A DNA stretch of 64,000 nucleotides from Eonycteris spelaea (lineage: Eukaryota; Chordata; Mammalia; Chiroptera; Pteropodidae), in the NCBI GenBank assembly GCA_003508835.1, contig PUFA01000077.1, positions 4,230,001-4,294,000 on the forward strand, given 5' to 3'. The notes beneath the pieces are model-generated. The model did no database searches, had not been told where the DNA came from, and saw only the letters and a program-made list of their open reading frames with translations. This document shows, one piece after another, positions 1 to 11,814 of the stretch (positions within the stretch are counted from its first letter, which is position 1; every line of letters begins with the position of its first letter). The translations under genes and the position numbers were made by a program.

Positions 1-1482
1 TTGGTGTCAGTCGTGGGCATGCTCAGAATCTGAACATCAGTGCCTGTGGGTGAGGACTGCAATGTAAACTGCAAAAAGTGACAGAGATGGGGCTGGATTC
101 GAATGGACCGCAAGATGTAGCCTGAATCTTCGCACGAACATTGTAGGCTGTTTGGATTCTGACTATTGAAGCTTTATCGTAAGCATCAATAGTACTCTAA
201 TAGCTATCCTGCCAAAGATTTTAAGGCTTAGGAGACTCAAAAATTAAATTACTCTTTTTATATTATGTTATATATTTTATTCATAGCTAAGTGATCTAGG
301 CCAGGTTCCTAACCCGAAAGCTCTATTATCATTGGGGGCCAATAATTTCCATCTTCAGGTCACCCTCGCTGGTCTCCATAATCAGCCATGACTGGAAGTA
401 AGAGGAGTTTTGAGGAGTTTCAGCTTTCCTCACACCATCATTTCAATTTCATGTTACCTCTTGCTCTGCCACTGAGTCTCATTCTGTTCTCTGCACCTGA
501 GCCTTGTCTACATATACCCTGTTTGGCACCTCATTCTGTCGAAAACACAGAACCCGTCTTGTTTCTATCTTTTGTTCAGGACAGATGTCCCAAAACTTCA
601 GTCCACTATCCTCTGTCTGTTTGTTGGACCAAATTCCTTCCAGAGTTTGTCCCACGTTGTTCAATAATTCATTCAACAGACATTTCAGGGCCCAGTATGG
701 CCAGACCCTATGCCAGGAAGGCCGCAAACATTATGTCAGTGTCTCTAGCTTCTAGGTAAAGAAACAGAGCTGTAGACGTAATGAAAGTTGTGCCCATTAT
801 CACAAAGCACGTACAGAGAGAGCTGGCAATAGAAGCTGGGTCTGGGAGTTGTCAGTTACTTGAAGGCAAGACTCAGGTTCGATGTGTTTTTGTGCCCAGG
901 ATATAGACCTTCAAAGAAGAGGGTGAGCGTGTGATGCATTAAGTTCATATGTCACATGAACAATAAATGTGCACTGAAGGTCTTAAGAAACAGACAGATC
1001 CTGGCAGCCTCACTTCCGTAGGAAGTTTCATGCAACTAAGGAAGAACTTATTACGGCGTCTCTCATGCTGAACGCGCTTTAAAAGCACAGTGGAACGTTC
1101 CCATGTGACATCCTTTGTGCCACCAAGTGAAGACCCTTGCTCGATAACTGTTTCTACTGAACTTCAAGGTTGTAAATACATATGCCTAGTTCACCCTGAA
1201 GGGATGGGATGGAGACCCAGGCAGGTGAGTAGGCTGGGACCATCTCACAGACGTCACTATTCCTTCATGTTGGACAAGCAGTTCGTCCTTTGTCTCCGTG
1301 TTGCCTCACGTTTGGCCGTAACCGATAATTCTACCTGGCTAAACACAGGTGGCTAGATTCTGGAGCAACTCTCCACTCCTGTCGCAACAGTAAGCAGTAA
1401 ATAAGGTGTTGAAATCACTGTAATTGGTTAAAATAGTTTCAGACCGTAAACTCGCGAGACTCAACCACAAAGGCACGGCTAC
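1..1482 (-). other. SNTB1: SNTB1 downstream intron, part
   Basis: Intronic sequence after the PH2-start exon; the next exon is not reached. Open frames here are short and resemble nothing I know. Apart from an L2/MIR-like relic at about 660-860 I see no clear repeat. Confidence 0.8.
660..860. repeat. L2/MIR-type relic
   Basis: The segment has the L2-like phrase attcattcaacagacattt, followed by a MIR-like stretch (cacaaagcacgtacagagag, agctggcaatagaagctggg). It is heavily diverged and its borders are approximate. Confidence 0.4.
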
Positions 1483-1621
1483 CTGGTGGCAGAAGCGGGT
1501 ACGTGTGAACCGGGTTGAACCAGGCTTCCTTCCTCCGTGGCATGCTGTCGTAGATTAAAAGGTCTTTCTCAGTCAGGACCACCAGGGCTGGCTTCCACTG
1601 TCTCTCGCTCTCCCCGGGCAC
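1483..1621 (-). CDS. SNTB1: SNTB1 internal exon: first part of PH2 domain, with an apparent 1-nt deletion at its 3' end
   Basis: This exon continues the reading frame of the exon at 38371-38578 in phase 0: VPGESERQWKPALVVLTEKD, then LLIYDSMPRRKEAWFNPVHT and YPLL. It is the start of the PH2 domain. The minus-strand acceptor is ttctgtttcag|GTGCCC, with a good pyrimidine tract. The donor is CCACCAG|gtagcc (ac at 1481-1482), which is weak at positions +4 to +6. The exon is 139 bp: 46 codons plus one base. Syntrophins normally continue YPLLATRLVHSG, where ATR needs two bases left over at the junction. Here the frame gives LLPP plus one base, as if one G were missing in the run CTG(G)CCACCAG. If real, this shifts the downstream frame of PH2 and SU. 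It could also be an assembly or sequencing indel. The rest of the exon is intact and strongly conserved, which argues against a decayed pseudogene. Confidence 0.93.
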
Positions 1622-2427
1622 CTGAAACAGAAGGAGAGAACTGGCAAAACGACAGCCTGAGGAAAGAGCAACCAGAAAGAAGCTGGCACCTCCCCAGTCA
1701 AAAGACCCAACAATAAAAGCGCCTTTTGGTTCAGGTTGTAAAAGAAAAACAGGAAGAAACCATTCATGGTCGTATGATTCTTGATTCTTGAAAATATGTT
1801 TTCTCAAGGCCTCGGTGTGTATAGTCGGTGCAGCTGAGAAGCAGCCCAGCTGCGAAACAGCTGTCACTGTTTCGCACCTGCCAGTCAGCACTGAAATCTT
1901 TATTTTACAGTGGGACGCAGATGCTTGGGGACTAAGTGCTCCCAGCTGGTTCTCCGGTAGAGTGTGTTGTTTTTCTTAGGCAATGGTAAGATTTAAAAGC
2001 TTTGGAATACATATCCAAAGCCTGTGGAACTGAGGCGAACGTCTGTCTGAACAAGCATGAGCATCGCAGCCTCTTCCCCCGGTCTTTCACCCTCGGGTTG
2101 TTTTGTGATTCAGGCACCATCTTGAAATCCTCTTGTTCTGTTGACTGTTTCATTCTATTCGTTGCAGATCATTCTTTAACTCACGGGCTAGGATGAACTG
2201 GCCAGGATACGAGAGGATTCAAACATCAGTTGCATGATTAGGCCTGATGACCCTTAATCTTTAGTTGACCTGGGAAGTCTGTGTTGCTCAGATCTTACCA
2301 TCCCTGTCTGCCCAGCATGGATCCCATCATACTCCCTAAGTGGTCTCCCATCAAGAAAAATATTCTCCTTCCAATTTGAACTCCAGGATAAATTTCAATG
2401 CTCAGTTTGGAAAGACTGGCGCTCCAG

Positions 2428-2595
2428 CCTTGCTACTCAAAGCATGGATTGTGTTTCAAGAGCAGCGGCATGACCTGGGAGCTCGCTGAAAATACAGTGT
2501 CAGGCCCATCGCAGACCCACTGACTCAGGAATTCATTTTAACAAGACCTTCAGGTGAGTCATGGGCTCATTAAAGATTAAGAAGCCCTGTTCTAG
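2428..2595 (+). repeat. MER5A-like hAT DNA transposon relic
   Basis: The order of phrases follows MER5A: ctcaaagcatgga, agcagcggcatgacctgggagct, cagacccactgactcagg, ttttaacaagaccttcaggtga. It is a non-autonomous hAT-Charlie relic. Confidence 0.65.
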
Positions 2596-2844
2596 ATGAA
2601 GTTAAGATTGTCTTTGACACTGGCAACTAATTCAGTGCAAACCATATCCAATATCTATTCAGAATTTAAATAAATGAGCTAAATTAATGATAAAAGCTAC
2701 TTTCTTCCCTTTCTAGTCTTATTGTTAAAGGATAGGAAGTGCCACAGTGAAATCTGCATTGAGGGGGAAGCAGGTAATTGTGGCTTTAGAATGAGTGATC
2801 AGAGTTGAGAAGATGTGCAGGATGGTACCCAGGCTGGGCTTTGT

Positions 2845-3300
2845 AGGTGATGTAGTTTTATAGGCTGTTTGAGTCTGAGTTCCTGCTGCATTATTGATTG
2901 CCTGTGTGACTCTGGGCAAGTTATGAGTCTCTGTGCTTCCATTTCCTCACTGATGAAGATAACATCATATACAGTAGTGGTTAAGAGTGCTGACTCTGGG
3001 GCTGGGATGCCTTAACATAAACATAGCTCTACGATTTACTAGCTGTGAGATCTGGAGCAAGTCAGCTAACCTCTTCATATCTCAGTTTCTGTATCGATAA
3101 AATGGGGAAATAACAGTACTTAAATCAGAGGGTCATTGTACAGGTTGAGTTAAAAAATGTCTAAAATGCTTAGCATGGTGCAGAATAAGCATCATTTTGA
3201 GCCTAAGTAGCACGTACCTCATAACTACAGTGGAGATAAAATGAAGATAGTGTGTGTAATGTCCTTGGCATGGCACCTGGCAGATGGTAAAGCTCTCAGT
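2845..3300 (+). repeat. Tandem MIR SINE relics
   Basis: At least two MIR pieces in the same orientation. The first has gcctgtgtgactctgggcaa around 2900. The second is fuller, from about 2965, with agtggttaagagtgctgact, tactagctgtgagatct, ctcagtttctgtatcgataa and aaatggggaaataacagta. A tail piece with ccttggcatggcacctggca lies at about 3260-3285. Confidence 0.7.
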
Positions 3301-4754
3301 GAAACTTTGAGTGGAAAAAACTGCGGCAGACTCACCGATTTCTAAATTTGCCAAAAAACGGTATTCTTTGGAAAAGATAACAATGACTTTCCCTGGGAAA
3401 AAAATATAAGGCAAGCTCAGAACATCTTTGGTGCTGACAATTTCAATCCATTCTTCTCACATCCTTTTCAAAGTTCTCCTAGGAAGAACTCATTGCACAA
3501 TGGTCATCTTTATTTTTTAATGCCCCTTTCAACCATTCCAAACAAAGCCTTCCGTTTAGGAAGGAAGAAATCCTCTGTGAGGCTATTTACACTAGAATGT
3601 GAAGATTGCCTGGTTTATTTCTTCCTTTATACATTTTGTGCCTATTTTAAAAATCCATCCAACAGAACAACAGCAACTTTAAGAGACCAAAACAAGTTGT
3701 TAGAGAAGGCAATGTACCAGACCCTACAAGGTGAATAAGATATGGTCTCAAGGCATAAAGTGTTGCTTTTTTTCTTGAAGGTGGGGGGGGGATGTTGGAA
3801 TAGATTTTTTCCAGCCTCAACATTAAACCTAGTAAATTACTTTTCTAGCTCATTAAGCAGGACTGGAGAAGCTTCAAACGATCCTCCCAAAGTGCTTGCC
3901 TTACTTACCTAGTCAGATCTGATCCATTAACTTTGCCTGGAACCCGTCATTTCAATGTGAACACAACTCAGCATCATTCCTCAAAAACAGCATTACATTT
4001 GCAAAAGAAACCTCAGCGGCAAATACCAGCAGTACAGTGCAGACCTTTCTAAGAATGGAGTCATACACTCACCCACATCAAGCGGTATAGATAGACGGGA
4101 AGAATCCCAAGGCCCTAAAGAATTCCATGGTTTATCAAAGAGCCCTGTGTGACTATGTCATCTCTGCGGGGACTAGACTCAGACTGGGCATTCCCACCAT
4201 TCCTGTGCGGAGTGTTCATCTTAACACCCTGTGAATGCTCGAAGGCAGAAGTCTGCCCATGAGGACATCCGACCTTCCGGGAGAAAACTTTCATGCTGAA
4301 GAACAGGTTTTCACAGCCACATGTTGGGCCGCATGAGCGTCGCATCACAAATCCTTTCGAGGACACTTTTCTTCAGGCTCGAGTGTTTGTGCTGATGTGC
4401 AGTGACACCTTCCATTAACAAACCCAAATTTCCTGGCACCCAAAGATTTGCACTGATAACGCAGAGATTCTGGGGACATGTCCGCATTCTGTGACGATGT
4501 GACCATTGAAACAGATGTGGTGCGACTTGCGTCTCCGTCCCAGCTTCCCGCCTTCAGATGCCATAGCGGTTTCTTACGAACTGATTGTGTTTCTAATGCG
4601 AAGAGTGAAGGGGAATAAACATTCCTTTTTGAAAATACTCTGAGGCTTAACGGCAGCTGAATGCTGCCCCTGAAGTCACTTCTGCAGAACGTGAGAGAAA
4701 GAGTTTACAAAATGACCAGGGGAATTTCAGAGACAGTGGGAAGAAGTCACTGGT
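3301..4754. other. Unique-looking intronic sequence
   Basis: No repeat family, RNA gene or exon recognised. The minus-strand open frame at 4115-4366 has no recognisable domain. Confidence 0.5.
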
Positions 4755-4845
4755 CAGAAATAAATAAAAGAGTATAAAGTCAACAGGGGTACATCTTAAA
4801 CTTACACACTGTCACGTGCCAAATATATCTCAATTAAAAAGAAGT
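4755..4845 (+). repeat. Possible L1-type 3' tail
   Basis: The stretch cttacacactgtcacgtgcc followed by atatctcaattaaaaa resembles the 3' end of old L1 elements. Short and uncertain. Confidence 0.3.
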
Positions 4846-5221
4846 GAAGGAAGGAGTCACTGAGTCCTCGATTTCAGACGGGTCTCATAAGTCATCTAGT
4901 TCAGCAGCTGTCAGACTTAGTATTCATTGGCCCCTCTGATCAGATTAAATCACAAGCCACAGAACAAAATGGAAAACAATTGGGAAAGGATTTGTATGGG
5001 GCGGCAGCCTGGTTGAGGTCCTGGGCTTTCTGCCCTTTATCCCATGGCCACCCACACCTCGGAGTGGGGTTCCTACACCTCCTGAAATACGATTTGGAAA
5101 CTGCTGACCGTGGCTCCTCTAAAATACCTGGAAGCTGCAGATTACGTTCAAAGACAGTTTTACCAGAACCTTTCAGCACTTTTTTTTTTTGTAGGTATTC
5201 CAAAGAAAAGAATGCTACTGT

Positions 5222-5312
5222 TGCCTCTTAGGCGGAGTCGCAAGGATTCAATGAATAAATGCACAGAGAGCGCTGAGAAAAGTGTCTTGCATTCAGTAAG
5301 CAAGCACGCCTT
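5222..5312 (+). repeat. MIR tail fragment
   Basis: Contains aaggattcaatgaataaatg followed by a tgcattcagtaagcaagc ending, the usual 3' part of MIR. Confidence 0.45.
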
Positions 5313-5674
5313 AGAAAACATTAGCTATTCTCACTACGACATTAAAGTAAAAATAAGTGAATATCCAGTTAAAGAGTAGGGCAAGAATTACTCTCCTTCG
5401 CGGTTCCGATGTCCTCATCTGCCAAAGGACGACATAAGACGAAATTACTGCTAACAGCCTCTCCAACTTCAAACTCTTTTTCAGGTTACAATTCCCTCTT
5501 ACTAGACGAGACCGCTTTAGGACCTGGGACTCTCGCTGTATGTCTCTTCTTTGTTCCGTGGACTCTGTTCATGGAACAAGGGCACACTGTGTGGGTTTGT
5601 TGTTCTCCCCTCATGCCAACTCGCTCTTCCTAACATATTTACCTTCGGTCTCCTGCATCTCAGCCATCGTGATG

Positions 5675-5880
5675 CTGCAGTGCAACGAATCGCAATTGCC
5701 TACGGTACTCAGAACAGTTGACATGCTGCACAGGGTTGCAGCCTAGGAGCCTAGGTGCACAGTAGGCTATATCCTGTCTAAATTGGGTAGTTCACTGATG
5801 TTCATGCAACGATGAACTTGCCAAATGCCACGTTTCTCAACAGAGTCCCGTCATTAAGCAGCGTGCGACGACTTAACAGC
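5675..5880 (-). repeat. Tigger-family (pogo-like) DNA transposon fragment
   Basis: It carries caattgcctacggtactcag, acatgctgcacagggttgca, gcctaggagcctaggtgcac, agtaggctatatcctgtcta and cgtcattaagcagcgtgcga. Their order matches the terminal part of a Tigger3/MER8-type element whose terminal inverted repeat lies at the high-coordinate end. Only one end is present. Confidence 0.65.
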
Positions 5881-5924
5881 TATAAGCACTTGTCCGCTGA
5901 CGTGCAATATGCTGAAAACGGCCT

Positions 5925-5985
5925 CCTCTGCGTATTTTAGAAGGATTAAATGAAACGATTTATGGAAAGCGCTTCCCATAGGGCA
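5925..5985 (+). repeat. MIR tail fragment
   Basis: The stretch aaggattaaatgaaacgatt then ggaaagcgcttcccatagg is typical of the 3' part of MIR. Confidence 0.4.
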
Positions 5986-6194
5986 ACTACTGGAAACACG
6001 GAACTATCCACATCACACACCTCAAGTGCTCTCTTCCCTCCCTATCCTACTCGAGAAGGAAGGTCTAGATGGAGAGGAAACGACTTCTAGCAGAGTAAAA
6101 CGGTCACCGGGGAAGAAGGTCAATCACAGCTTTCGTGTGGGAGATGAGGGTTATCCGGATAACTTTTCATTTTAAATCTTGTCACCTCAGGTTT

Positions 6195-6370
6195 CTAGGT
6201 ATTTAGAACAAAGCGCAAGATACCAGAGTAATAATAATGAGCGCTTATCAATTTCCAAATGCGTTTTAAACATTAGGTAAGTAACCCCTTCGCCAAGTCT
6301 CAGAGAGGCAGGTAAAGATCACCTTCGCTCGACCAAAAGAAGAGGAACGAGTTTAAATGTGGCCACAAGG
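6195..6370 (-). repeat. MIR relic
   Basis: Contains aggtaagtaaccccttcgcc and ctcagagaggcaggtaaaga in the order of reverse-strand MIR. Diverged. Confidence 0.4.
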
Positions 6371-6399
6371 CACATGGGGAACGTGCCCAGCAAGCCCCA

Positions 6400-6990
6400 C
6401 TCAATCTATAACTCTCTTTCAGCCTCATGGCCCAGCAATTGGGAGCCGGATGTGACATCTACACCTGGATGCGAGTAGAATACAAAGGAAGAGAAGGCAA
6501 AGAAGGCTAGGAAATAAGTCCAGAACAAGGTTCTGCAGAGCCGCAGCTCCCAGGACGCACCTCGCGCCCCTCACACAATCCCCAAGCCGTCTGGTACCCG
6601 CGTCGCTCATTGGCTACAAGGTGGCTCCAAGCGGGGAGCAGACCGAGCGACCCATCCTGTCTGAGGGACGTCAAGACAATAACGAAGAACGGTAGAGAAA
6701 GCAGAGTGCAAAATGCGGAATGAAACACACGGTCTGCCTGTGGCACATTTAAGGAGGGTACTGTTTTTCTATGCCGACTCTCCCATCGACCAACAGCGGC
6801 AGCCCCCCATTCCCGCTTAATCCTTCCTGCCGAATTCTGAAGCCGGCCCTGCCCTTCCCTAAGCCATACAGAATAAAGCCGGAGATTCCAGGATCGCTCA
6901 TCGGAGGCGACGTCTAACTTCGTAGGGGAGACGTTGGTGCTTAGGTTCCAGATGAGTCAGTCACCTCGGGTGTCAGCGCGGCCCTTCTGC
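6400..6990. other. CpG-rich unique intronic segment
   Basis: CpG dinucleotides are denser here than in the flanking AT-rich intron, especially at 6540-6670 and 6780-6990. A CCAAT-box-like cattggcta lies at about 6608-6616. I recognise no repeat or exon. It could be an unrecognised LTR piece, or a regulatory element inside the intron. Confidence 0.35.
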
Positions 6991-6992
6991 AA

Positions 6993-7275
6993 GGCTCCGG
7001 GGAACCTTCCTTCCTTCTTCCTAGCTTCTAGGAGCTACCGGTGTTCCTCGGCGTTTGTGGCTTGAAGCTGCATCGCCCCCATCTCTGTCTCTGTCGTCCC
7101 TGGACTTCGTTCTGAGTGTCTTCGTATGACCTTCTTAAAAGGAGACCCATCGCTGGACTTAGCCCACCCTGCTCCAACATGAAAGCAGCTAATCATATCT
7201 GCAAAGATTCTATTTCTAAATCAGGTCACATCATGAGGTCTCGAGTGGACATGAATTTTGGGTGGGCTCAGGGGT
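6993..7275 (-). mobile_element. MaLR LTR (MLT1-like), partial
   Basis: Reverse-orientation MLT1 phrases in order: ttcctagcttctaggagcta, gttcctcggcgtttgtggct, gcatcgcccccatctctgtc, tctgcaaagattctatttct and aatcaggtcacatcatgagg. It lacks a clear complete end on either side. Confidence 0.65.
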
Positions 7276-9257
7276 AAAGACAAAACGTTACTCCTGAGAA
7301 TATGGTGGGAATCCACTACGTTTTCCATTCTTTCTCCCTTTGAACACTTGCAGACATGGAGTCGATTTTTTAAAGTTATTTACTGGGTATGCAGAAGGTC
7401 AAATGCTAATGTGCTTTAACAGAGCCTTTGATGGCTCTATTAAAAGTGATGCCTTGGTCCCTGGGATTTCATAATAAAGCCAACCTTAGGGCAGATCACA
7501 CATACCCAAGGAGATAAGTGCGCAGCCAGGATTTTAAATCTCCTCTCATCATACAGCATCACGGAAAGGGGAGGCAGGAGTACATGAAGGTCAAGTCCCC
7601 ATCATGACCTGGAGCATTCCAACCACACGAACCTGGCCTTTCAACTGCTTTGCCTCATTTGCTTAGTGCTAATGAGACAGCTCTTCAAATGACAACATTC
7701 TAAGATACATTACAGGCAGTGATTCCAAGGTCTCTTCTTGCTTTAAAAAGATTGTTGGATTACCATGCATTTTACTGCAAGTTCAGGCTAAACACAGTCC
7801 AGGCGGACTCATAAATTGGAAGAACCAGATCCATCCACCTGAGCCCGTGCCTCAGTAAGTTTGGGTGGTTTTCCAGCCTGCATCCTTTCTTGCCTCTTGA
7901 GAAGCTGAATGACAGCCTTATAGGAGCAGCCCACTCTCTACCATGGGGAGGAGGAGGGCCCCTCCACCCCTCTTTCTGCCCACCTCAACCCAGTAACTCC
8001 CCCTCCAAGGAAAGAGGTGCTATTACTCTAATTTTCAGATCTAGGAACTGTCATTGGGCCTCTTTTAATAGCAAGCATTGTCCTGTTTGTCAGGGTGGTT
8101 GTCTGTGGTCACTCCCCAATCCCTGTAACTGTGTGGTGAGAACATATATGCTGGCTGACTTTAGGACAGAATTATCATTTTGCTCTACGTAATTGATTTA
8201 TTTCTCTAGCCAGCATCCTACCTTCAAACAGTCTACAGAAAACAAGGTGCATCACTTCAGCCAAATTCTACATAATTTGGCATTATCAGAGTTCAGCATC
8301 AGGGCTTATTGAACACTTGCTCAGCTATTAATAAATGTATTTTTTTTCTCGTTTTCTGTTAGTGCCTCATTCCCTCTCTCTCTCTCTGCTGGGGACCCCA
8401 GAGATGATAAGGACTGAATAGTAACATGATCCCAGTCCTACTCGGAATCTCCCCAGCACTCAGTGTTCTAGGAGAAATCCTGGTCATGTGCTTGGACCCC
8501 AAACTGGATTCTGCTGTGTGACCTCCCTCCCCTTGTCATGTCCACTTTAAATAATTGTTCCCACACATTTACCTTCCTCCATTAGCATTTAAAACTTATG
8601 TTCTCCCCCCTCCAGGGAAGCCTTAGCTCCAAATCACAAAACTCCGCTCCCTCAGGCATCTTTGTGGATTAGAGGTCCCCACCCTGTAAGTCTCTCATTA
8701 CTGAGCCTTGGCTCTTAGAAGGCTACCTCACCAACCATTCTGTCTAGAGTCAAAATATTTATTTGTCACCCTGTTTGTGGCCCGCCACCCCACCCCCAGG
8801 ACAGAGCGACTCTCCTTGGACCGCTTTCAAACACCAGCTGTTGGAAATGGTGACCTGCCCCGTTTGTATGAAATGAATTCCTCAGAGTGCTTCATAGAGG
8901 TTTCATCTTATAAACTTGTAAACATTTCCTTTCCATCTTGTTTACTTGTTTGCTCTGCTTGACCTTTTCTGAGAAAAGTCCCAGAGTAAATTTCAACTCC
9001 AGTGCCTTGCTGGAATTATACAATATTATAATTGAGTAAGGTCAGAATAGTTTGAAGTTTGCTCTATCTTTGGGCCTGTTAAAAATAGTAGTAAGTTAGG
9101 AGAGAAAGGTTTAGAAAAACGTGACGTATCAGATACTGAGTCATTTAAATCTGATGGTTTAAACATCTACATGACAGGAAAAGAATTTTCTTTATCAAGG
9201 ACTGGGGAAGTAAACATGTTTTGAGCGCCTACTCTGTGATAAGCACGGTAAGGAATG
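7276..9257. other. Unique-looking intronic sequence
   Basis: No confident repeat or exon. Pyrimidine-rich stretches occur at about 8360-8395 and 8590-8615. The open frames at 7890-8192 and 8708-8962 have no recognisable protein similarity. Confidence 0.5.
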
Positions 9258-9669
9258 TTGCGCGTCTTCCCTCCCCCAAATTCATGTTGCAGTCCTAACC
9301 CCCAACATTACAGAATGTGACCATTTTTGACAATATGATTATTGCAGAAGAAATTAGTTACAACGGGGTCATACTGGAATACAGTGGGCCCTAATCTAAG
9401 GGGAAACTTGGACGCAGACACAGATACAAGGAGAACACTAAGTGAACAGTGAAGGCAGAAATCAGGGTGATGCGTCTACAAGGCATGCAATGCCTAAGAT
9501 CGCCCGCAAACCACCAGAACCTAGAGAGAAGCATGGAGCCGATTCTCCCTCACAGCCCTCAGAGGGAGCCAAGCCTGCTGACACCCGAATCTTGAGGTTC
9601 CTAGCATCCAGAACTGTGAGACGACACATTTGTAGCAGTTCATTATGGCGGCCCTAAGAAGGTAATGCA
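9258..9669 (+). mobile_element. MaLR LTR (MLT1-like)
   Basis: Starts near cccccaaattcatgttgcag and tcctaacccccaacattaca. It continues through gtgggccctaatctaagggg and gatgcgtctacaaggcatgc, and ends with agcatccagaactgtgagac and ggcggccctaagaaggtaat. Nearly full length in forward orientation. Confidence 0.8.
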
Positions 9670-9674
9670 AGCAC

Positions 9675-9790
9675 TGTGCTACGTTTCACTCCCCTTATTA
9701 TTGTCCCCAGTTTACAGAGGAAGAAACTGTGCTTCAGAGCGCTCGTGTACTAGCCAAGGTTACATAATTAGAGTTACAAAGCCTTCTTGA
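9675..9790 (-). repeat. MIR relic
   Basis: Contains cagtttacagaggaagaaac and gccaaggttacataattaga, the reverse-complement MIR core. Confidence 0.6.
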
Positions 9791-10835
9791 GTTATTTGCC
9801 TTCTTGACTTCAAAGCTTGTGATATTTCCAGATCACAAAGCCGCCTCCCATAACAAAGGAAAAGGGGGACAAGGTGGGAAAATAAGGGGAGAGGTAGGAA
9901 AGAAGATGGCTGGGAACTCCGCGGTAAGGTCTCTATCGAACTGGAGTGCACAGAGTCCAGCTCCGTGCAACTGTGCAGCAGGCTGTGTTTCCCCTTGGGG
10001 TCCTTCGGTTTTGCCCTTTTTAACCTCCTGGCACGAGGGGCTTCACTCAGGGCAGACATCAGTTTAATCCAAGTTCCTGAATTCCCCTCCAAATAATCAA
10101 AGCTCTTTATTCCCCAAGTCTCACATCTGATTAAAGTAATTCAAGACTAAGTTGTAAATGACTCATAACCCTTGGTATGGTGTTCTCTAAGGGATATTTC
10201 TATTTATAACGAGTAGCTGGGGCAAAATTAGTCTGTTCTATTCACTCTTCATTGCACAATTGAAGGGTTAGTAAATGAAGCATGGTTTGTCCTCCAAAGG
10301 TGGTGAAACATTCCATTATACTATAATTTGCATTTTTTTTTACCCTGTTCTTCACTGGTGGTGTTTTCCCCAGTACAATGCAAATTCTAAGATGCTGATG
10401 TCCAACTTAATGTGCAATGCAGTTTTAAATCAACCACATACGTTCAGCAACTATGAAAATGTGTTTGGATATTTGTAACTACCAAACTTTTCTAGATATT
10501 TGCATCACTAGGAAGGTAAGTGGCTCCTGACCTTTCCAGTTCACGGCTTAGAAAGCACTGGATTCCAAACAGATGCTTTCAGCAATGTAATGGTGGCGGT
10601 ATTAACTATAGATTCTTCTAGACAAGGAGTCACAAATTCGAGGATTACAGAGGACCATATACAAGGGGGAAAAAACCCCTAACTTTTGAGGTAGTTTCTT
10701 TTCAACATTAGCTTATCATTTCCCTATCATTGCTAGGGAAGACTGTACGCACAGCATTGCCAAATCTCCAACTTTTCAAAAGAAGCCATAAATGTGTATT
10801 CTTTAATGTGAATTCTCCCTATATTTAAAAGTTGG
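9791..10835. other. Unique-looking intronic sequence
   Basis: No recognised repeat or exon. The opposed open frames at 9760-10092 (minus) and 9804-10067 (plus) overlap each other and show no domain. Confidence 0.5.
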
Positions 10836-11264
10836 TGTATTAGTTTCCTCTTGCTGCTCTAAGACATCACCACAAACATAGTGCTATTTATCATCTTGTA
10901 GTTCTGGAGGTCGGAAGTTCTAAAACCACGGTGTTGTTGGCAGGGGGAGGTCATTTCCTTGCCTCTTCCAGCTTCTAGAGACTGACTGCATCCTAGAGAC
11001 TGAGTGACTCCACATCAACTGCCTTTTTACCCTCTGTCATCTGATCACCTTCTCTCCACTCTGACCCTCCTGCATTCCTATTATAAGGACCCATGTAATT
11101 AGATTAGGCCCACCCAGATAATCCAGGATAATCTCACCATCTCAAGATCGTTAACTTAATTACAACTGCAAAGTTCCCTTTATCAGGTAAGGTAACAACA
11201 TATCCACAGGTTCTGAGGATTAGGATGAGGACATCTTTGAGGGGCCATCATTCTGCCTACCTCA
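10836..11264 (-). mobile_element. Complete solo MaLR LTR (MLT1-like) with likely target duplication
   Basis: On the minus strand the element begins TGAGGTAGGC and ends CTAATACA, the usual TG...CA limits. Internal phrases include gtttcctcttgctgctctaa, cagcttctagagactgactg, aataatctcaccatctcaag-like text and aaggtaacaacatatccaca. The flanks are gttgg (10831-10835) and cttgg (11265-11269), a 5-bp target duplication with one mismatch. Confidence 0.85.
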
Positions 11265-11409
11265 CTTGGTAACTAATTCAGGTTAGAAAAATATGGGACG
11301 AAGTGATAGGAAGTTTGGCATTTGTTTTCAAATCTCCAGTATAGCACGCTCGCTCGCACACGCTCCCTCCAAAATGGTGGATGGAGCAAACAAGACGAAA
11401 AAAACATTG

Positions 11410-11505
11410 ACCATTTTTAAAAGTGGGTTATGGGCACCTGGAGGTTCATTATTGTTTTGCTCTTTTCTTTTATGTAAATTTTAAGGTCTTTTTCTGAAAT
11501 AACAA
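11410..11505 (+). repeat. L1-type 3' end fragment
   Basis: The stretch gggttatgggcacctggagg, ttcattattgttttgctctt and tttatgtaaattttaaggtc matches the generic 3' UTR end of L1M elements. Confidence 0.45.
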
Positions 11506-11809
11506 AAATTGAAAAGTAAACAATATGGAGGCCAAGGAAAATATACCTGCAAGCCAGACATGGCCCACCATCTGCCATTCTGCTGTTAAGTAATGAGCAT
11601 CTACCTGTTGAGAAATATACAACACACACGAATACAATTGCCGCAAAGACATTCACAGATCTAACATACAAGGTTTGGATGAGTTGCTAGTCTTCCTCAA
11701 AGTCCTCAACATTCTTCTAATGGACAAGTATAATCTAAATTAACTGAAAGCTGAGGTATGAGAGTGGATATTAGCTACTGAGAGATTCGCAAGAGCAGCC
11801 TTCATCTTC

Positions 11810-11814
<5 letters not shown>

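Noticed and set aside
1439..1891. Whole 150-codon open frame around the PH2 exon as one coding unit
   Set aside because: Only 1483-1621 has syntrophin similarity and it is bounded by proper splice sites; the rest is intron read-through.
4115..4366. Cysteine-containing minus-strand frame that might suggest a zinc finger
   Set aside because: Cysteine and histidine spacing does not fit a C2H2 finger, and no linker motif is present.
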